From Sulfurimonas sp. UBA6014 (lineage in GTDB: Bacteria > Campylobacterota > Campylobacteria > Campylobacterales > Sulfurimonadaceae), in assembly GCA_002428085.1 (NCBI GenBank), contig DJAA01000043.1, positions 1-37,051 of the forward strand: a DNA stretch of 37,051 nucleotides. Direction: 5' to 3'. The number at the start of each line of letters is the position of its first letter. Within the stretch, counting starts at the first letter, position 1. Position numbers and translations under genes: made by a program. Shown here piece after piece: positions 15,638-23,924 of this stretch. A model generated the notes under the pieces. That model made no database searches. It saw only the letters and a program-made list of their open reading frames with translations, and had not been told where the DNA came from.

Positions 15638-16455
15638 GTATATATCCTACCTAGTTCGTATTTTACTTCGTTTTCTTTTAACTTTAAAATCGAAATAGTA
15701 TCACCATTATCCAACCAATAATAGCCATCTTCTCTTATTTGTAAATCTTCTATAGCAAGAACTCTTCCATATTTTAGATTTTCAATCTCACCGAGATAAA
15801 AATTCTGAGAAATGTTTAAAGATTTTTTTATGTCCAATGCTTCTTCATGATTGTATCGAAATTGCCCCTCGCTCAATCTCTCCAAAGCACTTAAACTCCC
15901 CTTTTGCACCCCAAGTCGGTTTGCAATTATGCGGCCTAAAGAGCGTATATATGTCCCCTCGGACACCGTAGCTTCAAAGGTTACAAAGGGGTGGCAATAA
16001 TGCAAAAGTTTGGCTTCATAAATCGTCGAATAGATGGTATTGAGATGCACTTCCTTACCTGCTCTTGCCAAATCGTATGCGCGTCTGCCATTTATTTTTT
16101 TGGCACTAAAAATAGGCGGTTCGTATTGAAGTGAGCCCTCAAGCGATTTGACTGCTTGTGCGACTTTATCATGAGAAAGCTCTTTTAAAATTTCTACATG
16201 CTTTATCATTTCAGTGTCCAAACTCTCACTGTGCGCACCAAGCCAAAGGGTCGCCCTATATATTTTTGGAGCCTTGTTTAAAAAACGAAAAAGTTTCGTA
16301 TGACTTCCTAAACCTATAAGCAACACTCCTTTGGCAAAAGGGTCAAGCGTCCCTGAAAAGCCAGCTTTTTTCGTGCCATATTTTCTTTTAAGTTTGGATA
16401 AAAAAAGGTTGGAACCAATGCCAGAGGGTTTATACGCTACAAAAAGTCGGTTCAT
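15631..16455 (-). CDS. truB: tRNA pseudouridine-55 synthase
   Basis: Makes pseudouridine at position 55 in the T-loop of tRNAs. It has 274 residues. The TruB motif FSGTLDPFAKGVLLIG contains catalytic Asp D38. Other blocks are KINGRRAYDLARAGKEV and VSEGTYIRSLGRIIANRLG. It overlaps the helicase gene by 4 bp (ATGA) and csrA by 7 bp. Confidence 0.96.
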   Translation of the reverse strand: MNRLFVAYKPSGIGSNLFLSKLKRKYGTKKAGFSGTLDPFAKGVLLIGLGSHTKLFRFLNKAPKIYRATLWLGAHSESLDTEMIKHVEILKELSHDKVAQAVKSLEGSLQYEPPIFSAKKINGRRAYDLARAGKEVHLNTIYSTIYEAKLLHYCHPFVTFEATVSEGTYIRSLGRIIANRLGVQKGSLSALERLSEGQFRYNHEEALDIKKSLNISQNFYLGEIENLKYGRVLAIEDLQIREDGYYWLDNGDTISILKLKENEVKYELGRIYTC

Positions 16456-18500
16456 AATCTCTCAACAAACGAGGCTAAAATATCTCTTTTAGTCCCTGCA
16501 AAATTGATGTTAAGTTTAAACTCCCTGCCAGAAGTACTCACACCGCTCACACGCCCTGTTCCAAATATTTTATGACGGACCAAATCCCCTTTTTTAAAGG
16601 CTGTATTTTTCTCCACGATAAGCGAACCTTCACAAAGTCCAGCTTCATTGAAAAACCTGCTTTTTTGCAAGTCACTTCTTCGCCCTTTATAAAATCTACT
16701 TGCAGCATGAGAGAGTGTCAACGTTTCTTTGGCTCTCGTAAAAGAGACATATCCCAAACGGCGCTCCTCTTCTAAGTCACTTCCCTCGCCCACAAGCGGC
16801 AAAAAGCCCTCTTCTAAACCGATAATAAACACATGGTCAAACTCCAAACCTTTTGAAGCATGAATACTCATCATGTAGATGCTTTCCCCTTCAACTTGGT
16901 CTTGTTCACTTTGTAAAGTGAGCTCATTTAAAAATTCATCCAAACTTGAATCTGGAGCATTTTTTACAAAATCACGAAAAAGCCCGTAAAACTCATCCAT
17001 GTTTAAAATTCTCTCCGACTCATCTTGCAACCCTTTATAAATCTCTTTTAAATGAAAAGTATCTTCAAGCACATCTATAAAATCATATGTAGAATGTTTT
17101 GCTACCTCTGAGACCTCTTGGACTAAAGCGACAAACTCTTTTAAAGTTTGAGCATTTTTCTTTTTTACAAGCTCTTCTAAATCAGCCATGGAAATTGTTT
17201 TAATGTACTCAAAAATTGAGGTACTGTTAGCATGAGCTGCGAGCTCAATTTTTTCCAAACTTGCTTTACCCAAACCTCTTTTAGGCTTGTTTGCGATACG
17301 TTTAAATGAAAAATCGTCATGAAAATTTGTGAGCACTCGTATGTAGCTGATAAGATCTTTGATCTCGGCTCTGTCGTAAAAACGAAGCCCCCCTACGAGT
17401 TTATACGCGATTCCAGCACGGTTGAGCCCCTCTTCAATTGAGCGACTCAGAACATTGACACGGTATAAAACCGCTATATTTTTTGCACTAACTCCTGCGT
17501 CTAAAAGCTTTGCTATTTTTTGTGCAATTTTTCTTGCCTCTTCATTTTCATCATGAGAGTTTAAAATACCAACTTCTTCCCCTTTCCCACGAGTAGAGAT
17601 AAGTTTTTTTCCAAGACGCGAACGATTATGCTCTATCAAGGCATTGGCTACTTTGAGAATTGGCTCTTTTGAACGGTAATTTTCCTCAAGTTTAAAAACT
17701 GCGGCGCCTGCAAAATCTTGATCAAACTCCATGATATTTCTAATATGGGCTCCGCGCCAACCATAAATACTTTGATCATCATCACCCACAACACATAAGT
17801 TCGTGTGTGCTGTACACAATTTTTGTAAAAGTTTTAGTTGCAACTCATTTGTATCTTGATATTCATCTATCATGATGTACTGGTATCTTTGAGAGGTTTT
17901 AAGGGCTAGTTCTGGGTTTTGATCTAAAAGTTTATACGTGATACAGATCAAATCATCAAAATCAACAAGGTTATTTTCCAACAAATACGCTTCATACTCT
18001 TCATATATTTTTGCAATTTGCTGGTAGTTAAAAAGCTCTGCTTGTCTGTAAGCCTCATCTGGTGACATCAAAGAATTTTTGTATCGTGAAATTTCACTCG
18101 CTATTAATGGAGTTGGTAGTTCAGAATTAATCTTTTTGATAATTCTTTTTTTATCATCGGTGTCAATAACTACAAAATTATTTTCTCTTTTAAAAAGATG
18201 AATATTAAATTTTAAAAAAAGCAATCCAAACTTATGAAAAGTACATAAAAGCGGTGGATATGCGTTGTGTGTAATCATATTTAATGCACGCTCACGCATC
18301 TCTTTTGCAGCTTTGTTGGTAAATGTCAAAGTAAGAGTATTAGAAGCTGGAATGCCCAAACCTTCAATGAGATATGCCAAACGAGAGACTATTGTAGTTG
18401 TTTTTCCACTACCCGCACCCGCTAAAATCAGAACTGGACCCTCGGTTTTCTTCACCGCCTCGTGCTGAGTTTTATTTAACTTTTCAAATATTTTTTTCAT
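16452..18500 (-). CDS. UvrD/PcrA/Rep-type DNA helicase (superfamily 1A)
   Basis: An ATP-dependent 3'-5' helicase of about 682 residues, acting in repair or replication restart. Motifs in order are Q-motif KLNKTQHEAV, Walker A LAGAGSGKTTTIVSRL, TLTFTNKAAKEMRERA, Walker B IMIDEYQDTNELQ, VVGDDDQSIYGWRGA, LEENYRS, SIHASKGLEFDHVFI and EERRLGYVSFTRAKETL. The C-terminus (FKKGDLVRHKIFGTGRV...) resembles the Tudor-like tail of PcrA/UvrD. Sequence alone does not separate UvrD from Rep. The start is uncertain: GTG, ATG and ATG codons at 18509, 18506 and 18500 are in frame and none has a good ribosome-binding site. It is the first gene of the long minus-strand run. Confidence 0.95.
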   Translation of the reverse strand: MKKIFEKLNKTQHEAVKKTEGPVLILAGAGSGKTTTIVSRLAYLIEGLGIPASNTLTLTFTNKAAKEMRERALNMITHNAYPPLLCTFHKFGLLFLKFNIHLFKRENNFVVIDTDDKKRIIKKINSELPTPLIASEISRYKNSLMSPDEAYRQAELFNYQQIAKIYEEYEAYLLENNLVDFDDLICITYKLLDQNPELALKTSQRYQYIMIDEYQDTNELQLKLLQKLCTAHTNLCVVGDDDQSIYGWRGAHIRNIMEFDQDFAGAAVFKLEENYRSKEPILKVANALIEHNRSRLGKKLISTRGKGEEVGILNSHDENEEARKIAQKIAKLLDAGVSAKNIAVLYRVNVLSRSIEEGLNRAGIAYKLVGGLRFYDRAEIKDLISYIRVLTNFHDDFSFKRIANKPKRGLGKASLEKIELAAHANSTSIFEYIKTISMADLEELVKKKNAQTLKEFVALVQEVSEVAKHSTYDFIDVLEDTFHLKEIYKGLQDESERILNMDEFYGLFRDFVKNAPDSSLDEFLNELTLQSEQDQVEGESIYMMSIHASKGLEFDHVFIIGLEEGFLPLVGEGSDLEEERRLGYVSFTRAKETLTLSHAASRFYKGRRSDLQKSRFFNEAGLCEGSLIVEKNTAFKKGDLVRHKIFGTGRVSGVSTSGREFKLNINFAGTKRDILASFVERL

Positions 18501-18509
18501 GACCATCAC

Positions 18510-18638
18510 TATGTATAATATTAAGATGTTTACAATTAGTTTTATTATAACTAAAAAGCTATAAATTATTATAAAACTATTGCAATAATTATAATTTTGA
18601 GTTATACTTTTGTATTATCCACGCTTATAGGAATCATC
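18510..18638. promoter_or_regulatory. divergent helicase / LysR intergenic region
   Basis: About 130 bp, strongly AT-rich. LysR regulators often bind T-N11-A dyads upstream of their own gene; TTATAACTAAAAAGCTATAA at about 18544-18563 has that shape. A -10-like TATACT or TATTAT occurs shortly before the LysR start. These are weak matches in AT-rich DNA. Confidence 0.35.
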
Positions 18639-19541
18639 ATGTTAAAAGATTTTGCCAAATTAGAAACTTTTCTAATGGTTGTCAAAGAGAAAAGTTTTTC
18701 TAAAGCTTCGGCCAAATTGGGAATTTCACAGCCTGCCGTTACGCAACAAATAAAATTTATCGAAGACTATTTAGACACAAAAATCGTAGATAGAAAAAAG
18801 AATGGCATCATGCTCACAAAAGAGGGAGAAGACTTATATAGAATTGCCCTTAAACTTGAAAAAGCAATCACGAGCAGCGAAAAAGATCTTCTGAAAATCA
18901 TTAAAAAAGAGTTTACTTTTGTTATGGGCTCTTCTTACGCGATTGGCAACTATATTCTTCCCAATTATTTAAGTCAAATCAAACAAAGTATTGGAAATGA
19001 AGTCTACATGCAAGTAGCCAATTCCTCGGAAGTTATTGATCAACTTCAAGATAAAAAAATAGATGTGGGACTCATTGAATCCCCTATTTTCAGAGATGGC
19101 ATTATTTATAGGGAATGGGTTAGCGATGAATTAGTTGTATTTTCAAATCAACAGATTCCAAAGCAACTCAAAGCAGACGATTTACTCGAATTTGACTGGA
19201 TTTGTCGTGATGAAAATTCACATACAAGAAAGCTTACTTCAGAAGTTTTTGATGAGATGGGAGTTCAGTGTGGCAGTTTTAATGTTATCGGTGTCCTCAC
19301 AAGTCCTACTTCTATCAAAGAATCGATTTTACATGCGGACAAAAATGCGCCAAGACCGATGGTTTCAATCATGTCACGGCATGTTATTCATAGCGAAATA
19401 GAAGATGGCAGACTCTTTGAAGCCAGACTTAAAAACTATAAAATTGAGAGAAAATTTTATATCGCCTACTCAAAAGAGAGAAAACACGACGCTTTTGTTG
19501 ACAACGTAGTAAATTTTTTACTCTCACTCAATAAAGTTTAG
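18639..19541 (+). CDS. LysR-family transcriptional regulator
   Basis: A 300-residue LysR regulator. The N-terminal winged helix-turn-helix is at about 1-60 (FAKLETFLMVVKEKSFSKAS, then LGISQPAVTQQIKFIE), followed by a periplasmic-binding-protein-like effector domain at about 90-295. The start at 18639 is supported by AGGA 6 nt upstream and by the usual LysR N-terminus. The effector is unknown. It is divergent from the helicase operon and convergent with a three-gene cluster ending in cysK's partners; a role in sulfur or cysteine control, as for CysB, would be only a guess from proximity. Confidence 0.92.
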   Translation: MLKDFAKLETFLMVVKEKSFSKASAKLGISQPAVTQQIKFIEDYLDTKIVDRKKNGIMLTKEGEDLYRIALKLEKAITSSEKDLLKIIKKEFTFVMGSSYAIGNYILPNYLSQIKQSIGNEVYMQVANSSEVIDQLQDKKIDVGLIESPIFRDGIIYREWVSDELVVFSNQQIPKQLKADDLLEFDWICRDENSHTRKLTSEVFDEMGVQCGSFNVIGVLTSPTSIKESILHADKNAPRPMVSIMSRHVIHSEIEDGRLFEARLKNYKIERKFYIAYSKERKHDAFVDNVVNFLLSLNKV

Positions 19542-19565
19542 AGAGACTATTTTTTTATAAACTTT
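19533..19565. terminator. possible shared hairpin at convergent gene ends
   Basis: An 8-bp inverted repeat (AAAGTTTA at 19533-19540, TAAACTTT at 19558-19565) spans the stop codons of the LysR gene and of the opposing small gene. The loop contains a run of seven T. It may act as a bidirectional terminator, but the stem is short and AT-rich. Confidence 0.35.
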
Positions 19566-20005
19566 GAATTTTCAGGGTTGGATAAAAAAGATGCCATAGA
19601 ATTATCGATACCATTTTTATCTATTTTTCTAGTCACTTTTTTCTCTTTTCTAATACTTGCTAAATTGATCAAAACAGGTGTTTCATCAACTATGATTTGC
19701 ATAATACTTAGAAGTGGCACACTTACAAGACTTCCGAAATTTTCAGTTCCAAAACCAGCTTCAAAAATCAATGTATTATTAAGGATTTGTGCTGTCTCAA
19801 ATGTGTAGCCTGCGAGAAAAAAAAGGGTTAGCGAACGAAATTCTGCATTGATTTTCTCGGGAAGCCGAGGCTCAAATAAAACATCTTCTATCTTACATAA
19901 AATTCCAAAATTTTGTTCTTTATTGAAAAAATGGATAATCAACTCTTGCATATGGTTTTGCATCAAAACAGCAAAATTATTATCTTCAATTACATTTTCT
20001 AACAA
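19547..20005 (-). CDS. conserved-looking protein of unknown function
   Basis: A 152-residue protein I do not recognise. It starts with TTG at 20005, supported by AAGGAG 5 nt upstream. There is no signal peptide or membrane helix. The middle is hydrophobic and looks globular (FRSLTLFFLAGYTFETAQIL, LVSVPLLSIMQIIVDETPVLINLA), and the last 40 residues are basic and polar. The codon use matches its neighbours. It is the last gene behind the class IV aminotransferase gene, 33 nt downstream. Function cannot be stated. Confidence 0.75.
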   Translation of the reverse strand: MLENVIEDNNFAVLMQNHMQELIIHFFNKEQNFGILCKIEDVLFEPRLPEKINAEFRSLTLFFLAGYTFETAQILNNTLIFEAGFGTENFGSLVSVPLLSIMQIIVDETPVLINLASIRKEKKVTRKIDKNGIDNSMASFLSNPENSKFIKK

Positions 20006-20038
20006 ATTTTTCTCCTTAATTGATAAAATTTAAGATGA

Positions 20039-20623
20039 TTATAGCAAAAACTCCCATGTATCCAAAACATCAAAGCCTATCATGGCATTTAAAAGTGCTA
20101 CTTGTGAAAAAGTTCTCAGTTGGCTTAGCGCAATATCTGCTTCAAAGATTTTCCCCTCATGAAGAAGTCTCTCTCTCGTTGTTCCATGGAGAAGTGGGGT
20201 TTTAGGAGTCAGCCAAACACCTTTGCGAAACAGCGCAATATTTGCAATACTGGTATCACTCACTAAGAGATTTTTGATAATGAGCACATCATCAGCCTCC
20301 CCTTTTTGAGAAAAAAGTGCATCGATGTTTTCTCTATCGACTGATTTACGCGGATATGCAATATCGTTGTTAAAAATAAGTTTTAAAGTTTTAACATCTC
20401 TTTTTTTGTACTCATGATAGGTAACTGCTATGTCAAATGGGGTGTAAACCACGCGACATCTAAATGTCCCCTCAAGCGGAGGAAAAATAGACTCGCTTAA
20501 ATCATGCGCTACTTTAGCACCTAAGGATTCTAAAACACTCTCGTATCTTTTTTGATGGTATGGCATGTGTAAAAGTTTCCCATCAACAGACTTAATAGTT
20601 TCAAAATAACTATGATTCTTCAC
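20039..20623 (-). CDS. class IV aminotransferase-like (PabC-type) protein
   Basis: A 194-residue PLP-dependent class IV fold protein, short for the family (usual 250-300). Family features are FETIKSVDGKLLHMPYHQKR at the N-terminus, the candidate PLP lysine in YPRKSVDR, the KNLLVSDTSIANIALFRKG strand (matching the SxxNxF block), and TPKTPLLHGTTRERLL, the typical TPxLxxGxxR motif. The most likely role is 4-amino-4-deoxychorismate lyase for folate. It overlaps cysK by 14 bp and begins with GTG, with no clear ribosome-binding site, so it is probably translationally coupled to cysK. A branched-chain or D-amino-acid aminotransferase is less likely at this size. Confidence 0.75.
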   Translation of the reverse strand: MKNHSYFETIKSVDGKLLHMPYHQKRYESVLESLGAKVAHDLSESIFPPLEGTFRCRVVYTPFDIAVTYHEYKKRDVKTLKLIFNNDIAYPRKSVDRENIDALFSQKGEADDVLIIKNLLVSDTSIANIALFRKGVWLTPKTPLLHGTTRERLLHEGKIFEADIALSQLRTFSQVALLNAMIGFDVLDTWEFLL

Positions 20624-21539
20624 TAAATAATGCCGTACTTAAATAACGCTCACCCGTATCGCAAAGAATAGTAAGGAGAGTTTTACCTTGAAATTCTTTA
20701 CGTGAGGCTACTTGCATGGTCGCCCAAACATTGGCTCCTGCAGAGATTCCCACAAGTAAGCCCTCCTCTTTTGCTAACATTTTTGCTGTTTTGATAGCGT
20801 CTTCATTGGTTACTTTGATAATCTCGCCATATATTTTCGTATCTAAAATATCAGGAATAAAGCCTGCTCCAATACCTTGGATTTTATGAGGACCAGCCAT
20901 TTCACCAGAAAGAACTGCAGAGTCATGAGGCTCAACCGCGAAAATAGCAATATGCTGTATCTCTTGCCTTAAAACATGCCCAACTCCCGTTAAAGTTCCA
21001 CCCGTTCCAACTGCCGCAACAAAAGCATCAAGCTTGCCATCCGTATCTTGAAGTATCTCTTGAGCGGTTGTAAGCATATGAATTTCAGGATTTGATTTAT
21101 TTTGAAACTGCTGTAAAATCACACTATTTGGGGTCATCTTTTGGAGTTCTACTGCTTGAGCGATAGCCCCACTCATCCCCTTTGCTGCAGGAGTCAGAAC
21201 AAGCTTGGCACCCAACGCTTTGAGCAGATTTCTCCTCTCAACACTCATGGATTCTGGCATGGTTAAGATAAGGTTGAGTTTGAGTGCCGCACAATTCGCA
21301 GCCAAAGCTATTCCCGTATTTCCGCTTGTTGGTTCTATAATAGTGCTGCTTTGTGTTATTGCACCCGACTCCATGGCTCTTCGTATCATATTAAAACCGA
21401 TTCTATCTTTGACAGAACTCGTCGGATTCATAAATTCACATTTTCCAAGTATCGTAGCACCTGTCAATTTTGATGGCGTATTGAGTCTTACGAGCGGTGT
21501 ATTGCCAATAAGCTCCGTAATATTTTGAGCGATTTTCAT
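20610..21539 (-). CDS. cysK: cysteine synthase (O-acetylserine sulfhydrylase)
   Basis: PLP enzyme making cysteine from O-acetylserine and sulfide. It has 309 residues. PLP lysine is K44 in NPTSSVKDR; the substrate loop PTSGNTG is at 70-76; the phosphate-binding loop VGTGGTLTG and KIQGIGAGFIP follow. The start at 21539 has AAGGAAAATT upstream, and repeat copy B begins at that Shine-Dalgarno. It heads a small operon with the class IV aminotransferase. CysM is possible, but the motif details favour CysK. Confidence 0.94.
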   Translation of the reverse strand: MKIAQNITELIGNTPLVRLNTPSKLTGATILGKCEFMNPTSSVKDRIGFNMIRRAMESGAITQSSTIIEPTSGNTGIALAANCAALKLNLILTMPESMSVERRNLLKALGAKLVLTPAAKGMSGAIAQAVELQKMTPNSVILQQFQNKSNPEIHMLTTAQEILQDTDGKLDAFVAAVGTGGTLTGVGHVLRQEIQHIAIFAVEPHDSAVLSGEMAGPHKIQGIGAGFIPDILDTKIYGEIIKVTNEDAIKTAKMLAKEEGLLVGISAGANVWATMQVASRKEFQGKTLLTILCDTGERYLSTALFSEES

Positions 21540-21546
21540 AAATTTT

Positions 21547-21639
21547 CCTTATTGAACTTCTTTCATAACCAAAAAGAAGCGACCATTTCTACCGCTTAAA
21601 CAAAGCCCGAGTCAAGTCTGTTTTCGTTACAAAAGAAGT
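21547..21639 (-). repeat. palindromic leader repeat, copy B
   Basis: A second copy of the element seen at 9931-10025, in the same orientation to its downstream gene (cysK). The terminal arms are CTTCTTTCATAAC (21557-21569) and GTTACAAAAGAAG (21626-21638), pairing at 11 of 13 positions. The interior shares blocks with copy A such as AAGC, GC.TTA.C.AAGCC and AGT. A further fragment, TTTGCAAAAATTCAAAACTA at 21703-21722, resembles the left arm of copy A and may be a remnant. Confidence 0.65.
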
Positions 21640-21772
21640 CTATTGTAAAAAAATAATTCTACACTGAAGCGCTGGAGATTTTACTTAATTTTATAAAATT
21701 ATTTGCAAAAATTCAAAACTAAATCCAGAGGTGTGTTACTATTCGCTTACTCATACAAAAGGAGCTTTTACC
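21640..21772 (+). promoter_or_regulatory. upstream region of the phytase-like gene
   Basis: The rest of the longest gap in the window (21540-21772). It contains an AT-rich TTTTATAAAATTATTTG at 21690-21706, a candidate promoter, the arm-like fragment at 21703-21722, and the ribosome-binding site AAGGAG 8 nt before the start at 21773. No convincing separate small gene is seen. Confidence 0.35.
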
Positions 21773-22708
21773 ATGCTAAAATTTTTGTCTCTTTTTTTTA
21801 TTTCTTTTTCATTTTTATATGCACAGATACAAAATTATCCGCTTACACCACAAAACACAAGCTCTGGAAAATTTATGCGTATCAATATTTTGGATGTAAA
21901 AAAGCTTGATTTTAATCAATTTGATGGAGTTGCTATCACTGAATTGTCTGCTCTAGCATATCATGAAGGGAAAAATGAAAATGAAAATATCCTCTATGCG
22001 TTGTCAGACAAAGGCTTTTTATATCATTTTGATATAAAAATAAAAAACAACCAAATAAAGAGCTTAAACATAAAAAAAGCGTTGCCATTACAAGATAAAA
22101 AGTACAAAAAACTCAAAGGTAACGAACGAGATTCTGAAGGTTTGGTGGTCGTGGGAGACTCTTTATATATCTCTTTTGAGCGTAAACACAGAGTTGGACT
22201 CTTTACATCAGAAGGGGTACAAATAGATAAAGTAAAGATTCACAAAGATTTAAAAGATAAAGACCTCTTCAGAGATTCGAATAAAGGCTTTGAAGCTGTC
22301 GCGCTGAGTGAGCTGTATGGTATTGTAACAGCTCCCGAAGAGCCTCTCAGAGGTAAAAACAAGCACCACACACTCTATGCCAAAAACCAAACATGGAAAT
22401 TTAAAGCTTCAGGAAGCATCACTGCATTAGAGTTTATAGATAACCATGCAATTTTAGTCCTTGAAAGAGCATTTGACAAATCTACTTTGCAACTCGTCAT
22501 CACTTTGAGTAAAGTTTATTTGGATAGATGTGACCAAGATATATGCCAACAAAAAATCTTAGCACAACTCGATAGCAACAAAGGTTGGATGGTTGATAAT
22601 TTCGAAGGTTTGACAAAAGTCTCTGAAAATAAATATCTTATGGTTAGTGATGACAATGGGAACAGATTTCAAAAAACACTTTTAGTGCTCTTTGAAATTT
22701 TGGATTAG
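21773..22708 (+). CDS. secreted esterase-like/phytase-like beta-propeller protein
   Basis: A 311-residue exported protein that resembles the 'esterase-like activity of phytase' family. The start at 21773 has AAGGAG upstream and begins a clear signal peptide (LKFLSLFFISFSFLYAQ). Repeated strand motifs fit a beta-propeller: ALSDKGFLYHFDI, RDSEGLVVVGDSLYISFERK, NKGFEAVALSEL, and DNFEGLTKVSENKYLMVSDDNG; acidic loops DSEG, GFEA and NFEG could bind metal. Substrate is unknown; phosphate release in the periplasm is possible. It ends tail-to-tail with trpA, overlapping by 4 bp. Confidence 0.78.
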   Translation: MLKFLSLFFISFSFLYAQIQNYPLTPQNTSSGKFMRINILDVKKLDFNQFDGVAITELSALAYHEGKNENENILYALSDKGFLYHFDIKIKNNQIKSLNIKKALPLQDKKYKKLKGNERDSEGLVVVGDSLYISFERKHRVGLFTSEGVQIDKVKIHKDLKDKDLFRDSNKGFEAVALSELYGIVTAPEEPLRGKNKHHTLYAKNQTWKFKASGSITALEFIDNHAILVLERAFDKSTLQLVITLSKVYLDRCDQDICQQKILAQLDSNKGWMVDNFEGLTKVSENKYLMVSDDNGNRFQKTLLVLFEILD

Positions 22709-23442
22709 TTGATACTATTTTTTATGATTTTTGCAAGCTCGCAACACTGAGCTATTTTCTGTTGATAACTCAAATCTTCTCTTAAAAGTATCTCCACAAA
22801 AGCGCTCCCTACAATAACGCCATCAGCGCCATGCGCTTTGTCTTTAGCGGTTTTTGCATTGACACCAAAACCGACAAATACCGGAGTTTGAGAATACTTT
22901 TTGATGGAATGTATAAATGGTTGCAAATCTTCACTCACTCCTGAGCCTGTTATCCCCGTGTAGGCGACCATGTAGATAAATTTTTTGGCATCTGTTGCTA
23001 TCTCTTTAATTCTCTCTTGCGTGTCTGTTGGCGCAACAAAACAAATATTGTTCACCCCATTTGTATCAAACAAATCTTTAAATGCAAGTGTCTCTTCATA
23101 AGGCAAATCGGGGATAATAAGCCCGCTTACGCCAAGTTCTTTTGCAAGGGGGATTAATTTGTTCATATCTTGCTGATAAAAAGTATTGAAATAACCCATC
23201 CATAAAGTATCTACTTTAGGGGCGATTTCTTTTGAAATTTCTAACAGATGCTTAAATTTAAAACCAAGTTCCAATGATTTATGGTTTGCTTTTTCTATTA
23301 AAGGTCCATCTGCTACAGGGTCAGAAAAAGGGACTCCAAGTTCGAGTGAGTCGACACCGCTTTGACCAAGAGCAAGCCCTAAATCTATCGTAAAGGATTT
23401 TTCTGGATATCCAGAAGTTATGTAAGCTACTAATTTTTTCAA
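22705..23442 (-). CDS. trpA: tryptophan synthase alpha chain
   Basis: Cleaves indole-3-glycerol phosphate to indole and glyceraldehyde-3-phosphate and passes indole to TrpB. It has 245 residues, slightly short. Catalytic Glu and Asp are in LELGVPFSDPVADGPLIEKA; later blocks GLIIPDLPYEE, AYTGITGSG, VFVGFGVNAK and ADGVIVGSAFV form the TIM barrel with the phosphate site. The start is a TTG at 23442, abutting the Hpt gene's stop codon with no gap, so coupling is likely. trpB and other trp genes are not adjacent. Confidence 0.95.
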   Translation of the reverse strand: MKKLVAYITSGYPEKSFTIDLGLALGQSGVDSLELGVPFSDPVADGPLIEKANHKSLELGFKFKHLLEISKEIAPKVDTLWMGYFNTFYQQDMNKLIPLAKELGVSGLIIPDLPYEETLAFKDLFDTNGVNNICFVAPTDTQERIKEIATDAKKFIYMVAYTGITGSGVSEDLQPFIHSIKKYSQTPVFVGFGVNAKTAKDKAHGADGVIVGSAFVEILLREDLSYQQKIAQCCELAKIIKNSIN

Positions 23443-23844
23443 TTATTTTTCCAAGTAAGGTATTTTCAGTAACGTGTATCGTATTTTCGAGAGTTCTTTG
23501 TCAAGCTTTAAATCCTCTTGCCATACAGCAAACATATCGCTTACTAAAAGCAACCATGTCACAGTTTCCTCTGAAATAGGAGTATGCATCGATCGGAGAA
23601 TTTCAAGCTCATCTTCTACAAACGCAGAGAGTTTTGCCATCGGTGTGATTTTTAAAAATCCTGAAGCCGATTTTATATTGTGAAATACACGAAAAAGTTC
23701 GTTGACACTCCTTTCATATAACTCAGGTTTTGTCAAATCAAGAATCATAACTTCCATACTCTCAACCATCATGGAGTAATGATCTAAAAATTCATCCACG
23801 ATTTCAAAGTCAAAGTTTGCATCTAACTCACTTCTTATGCCCAT
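23443..23844 (-). CDS. free histidine phosphotransfer (Hpt) protein
   Basis: A 133-residue single-domain Hpt protein. The phosphorylation motif is FHNIKSASGFL, which fits HxxKxxxGxxG/L, with helices before and after as in Hpt bundles. Hpt proteins pass phosphate between response-regulator receivers and histidine kinases. The start at 23844 is preferred (AGGAG 9 nt upstream) over an ATG at 23862, which sits only about 7 nt after a TATAAT box (complement of 23870-23875). No kinase is adjacent; the nearest receiver is CheY at 31107. It is transcribed into trpA. Confidence 0.85.
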   Translation of the reverse strand: MGIRSELDANFDFEIVDEFLDHYSMMVESMEVMILDLTKPELYERSVNELFRVFHNIKSASGFLKITPMAKLSAFVEDELEILRSMHTPISEETVTWLLLVSDMFAVWQEDLKLDKELSKIRYTLLKIPYLEK

Positions 23845-23924
23845 AAAATAATTCTCCTGCATGACCTAGATTATAGCAATATTTAGTTAAAATTCTTTTT
23901 ATTAAATCAAAAAGAGTTTCTCAA

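Noticed and set aside
18614..18622. TTATCCACG, one base off the DnaA box consensus
   Set aside because: It is a single site in an AT-rich gap with no cluster, no dnaA or dnaN nearby and no AT-rich unwinding repeat; not evidence of an origin.
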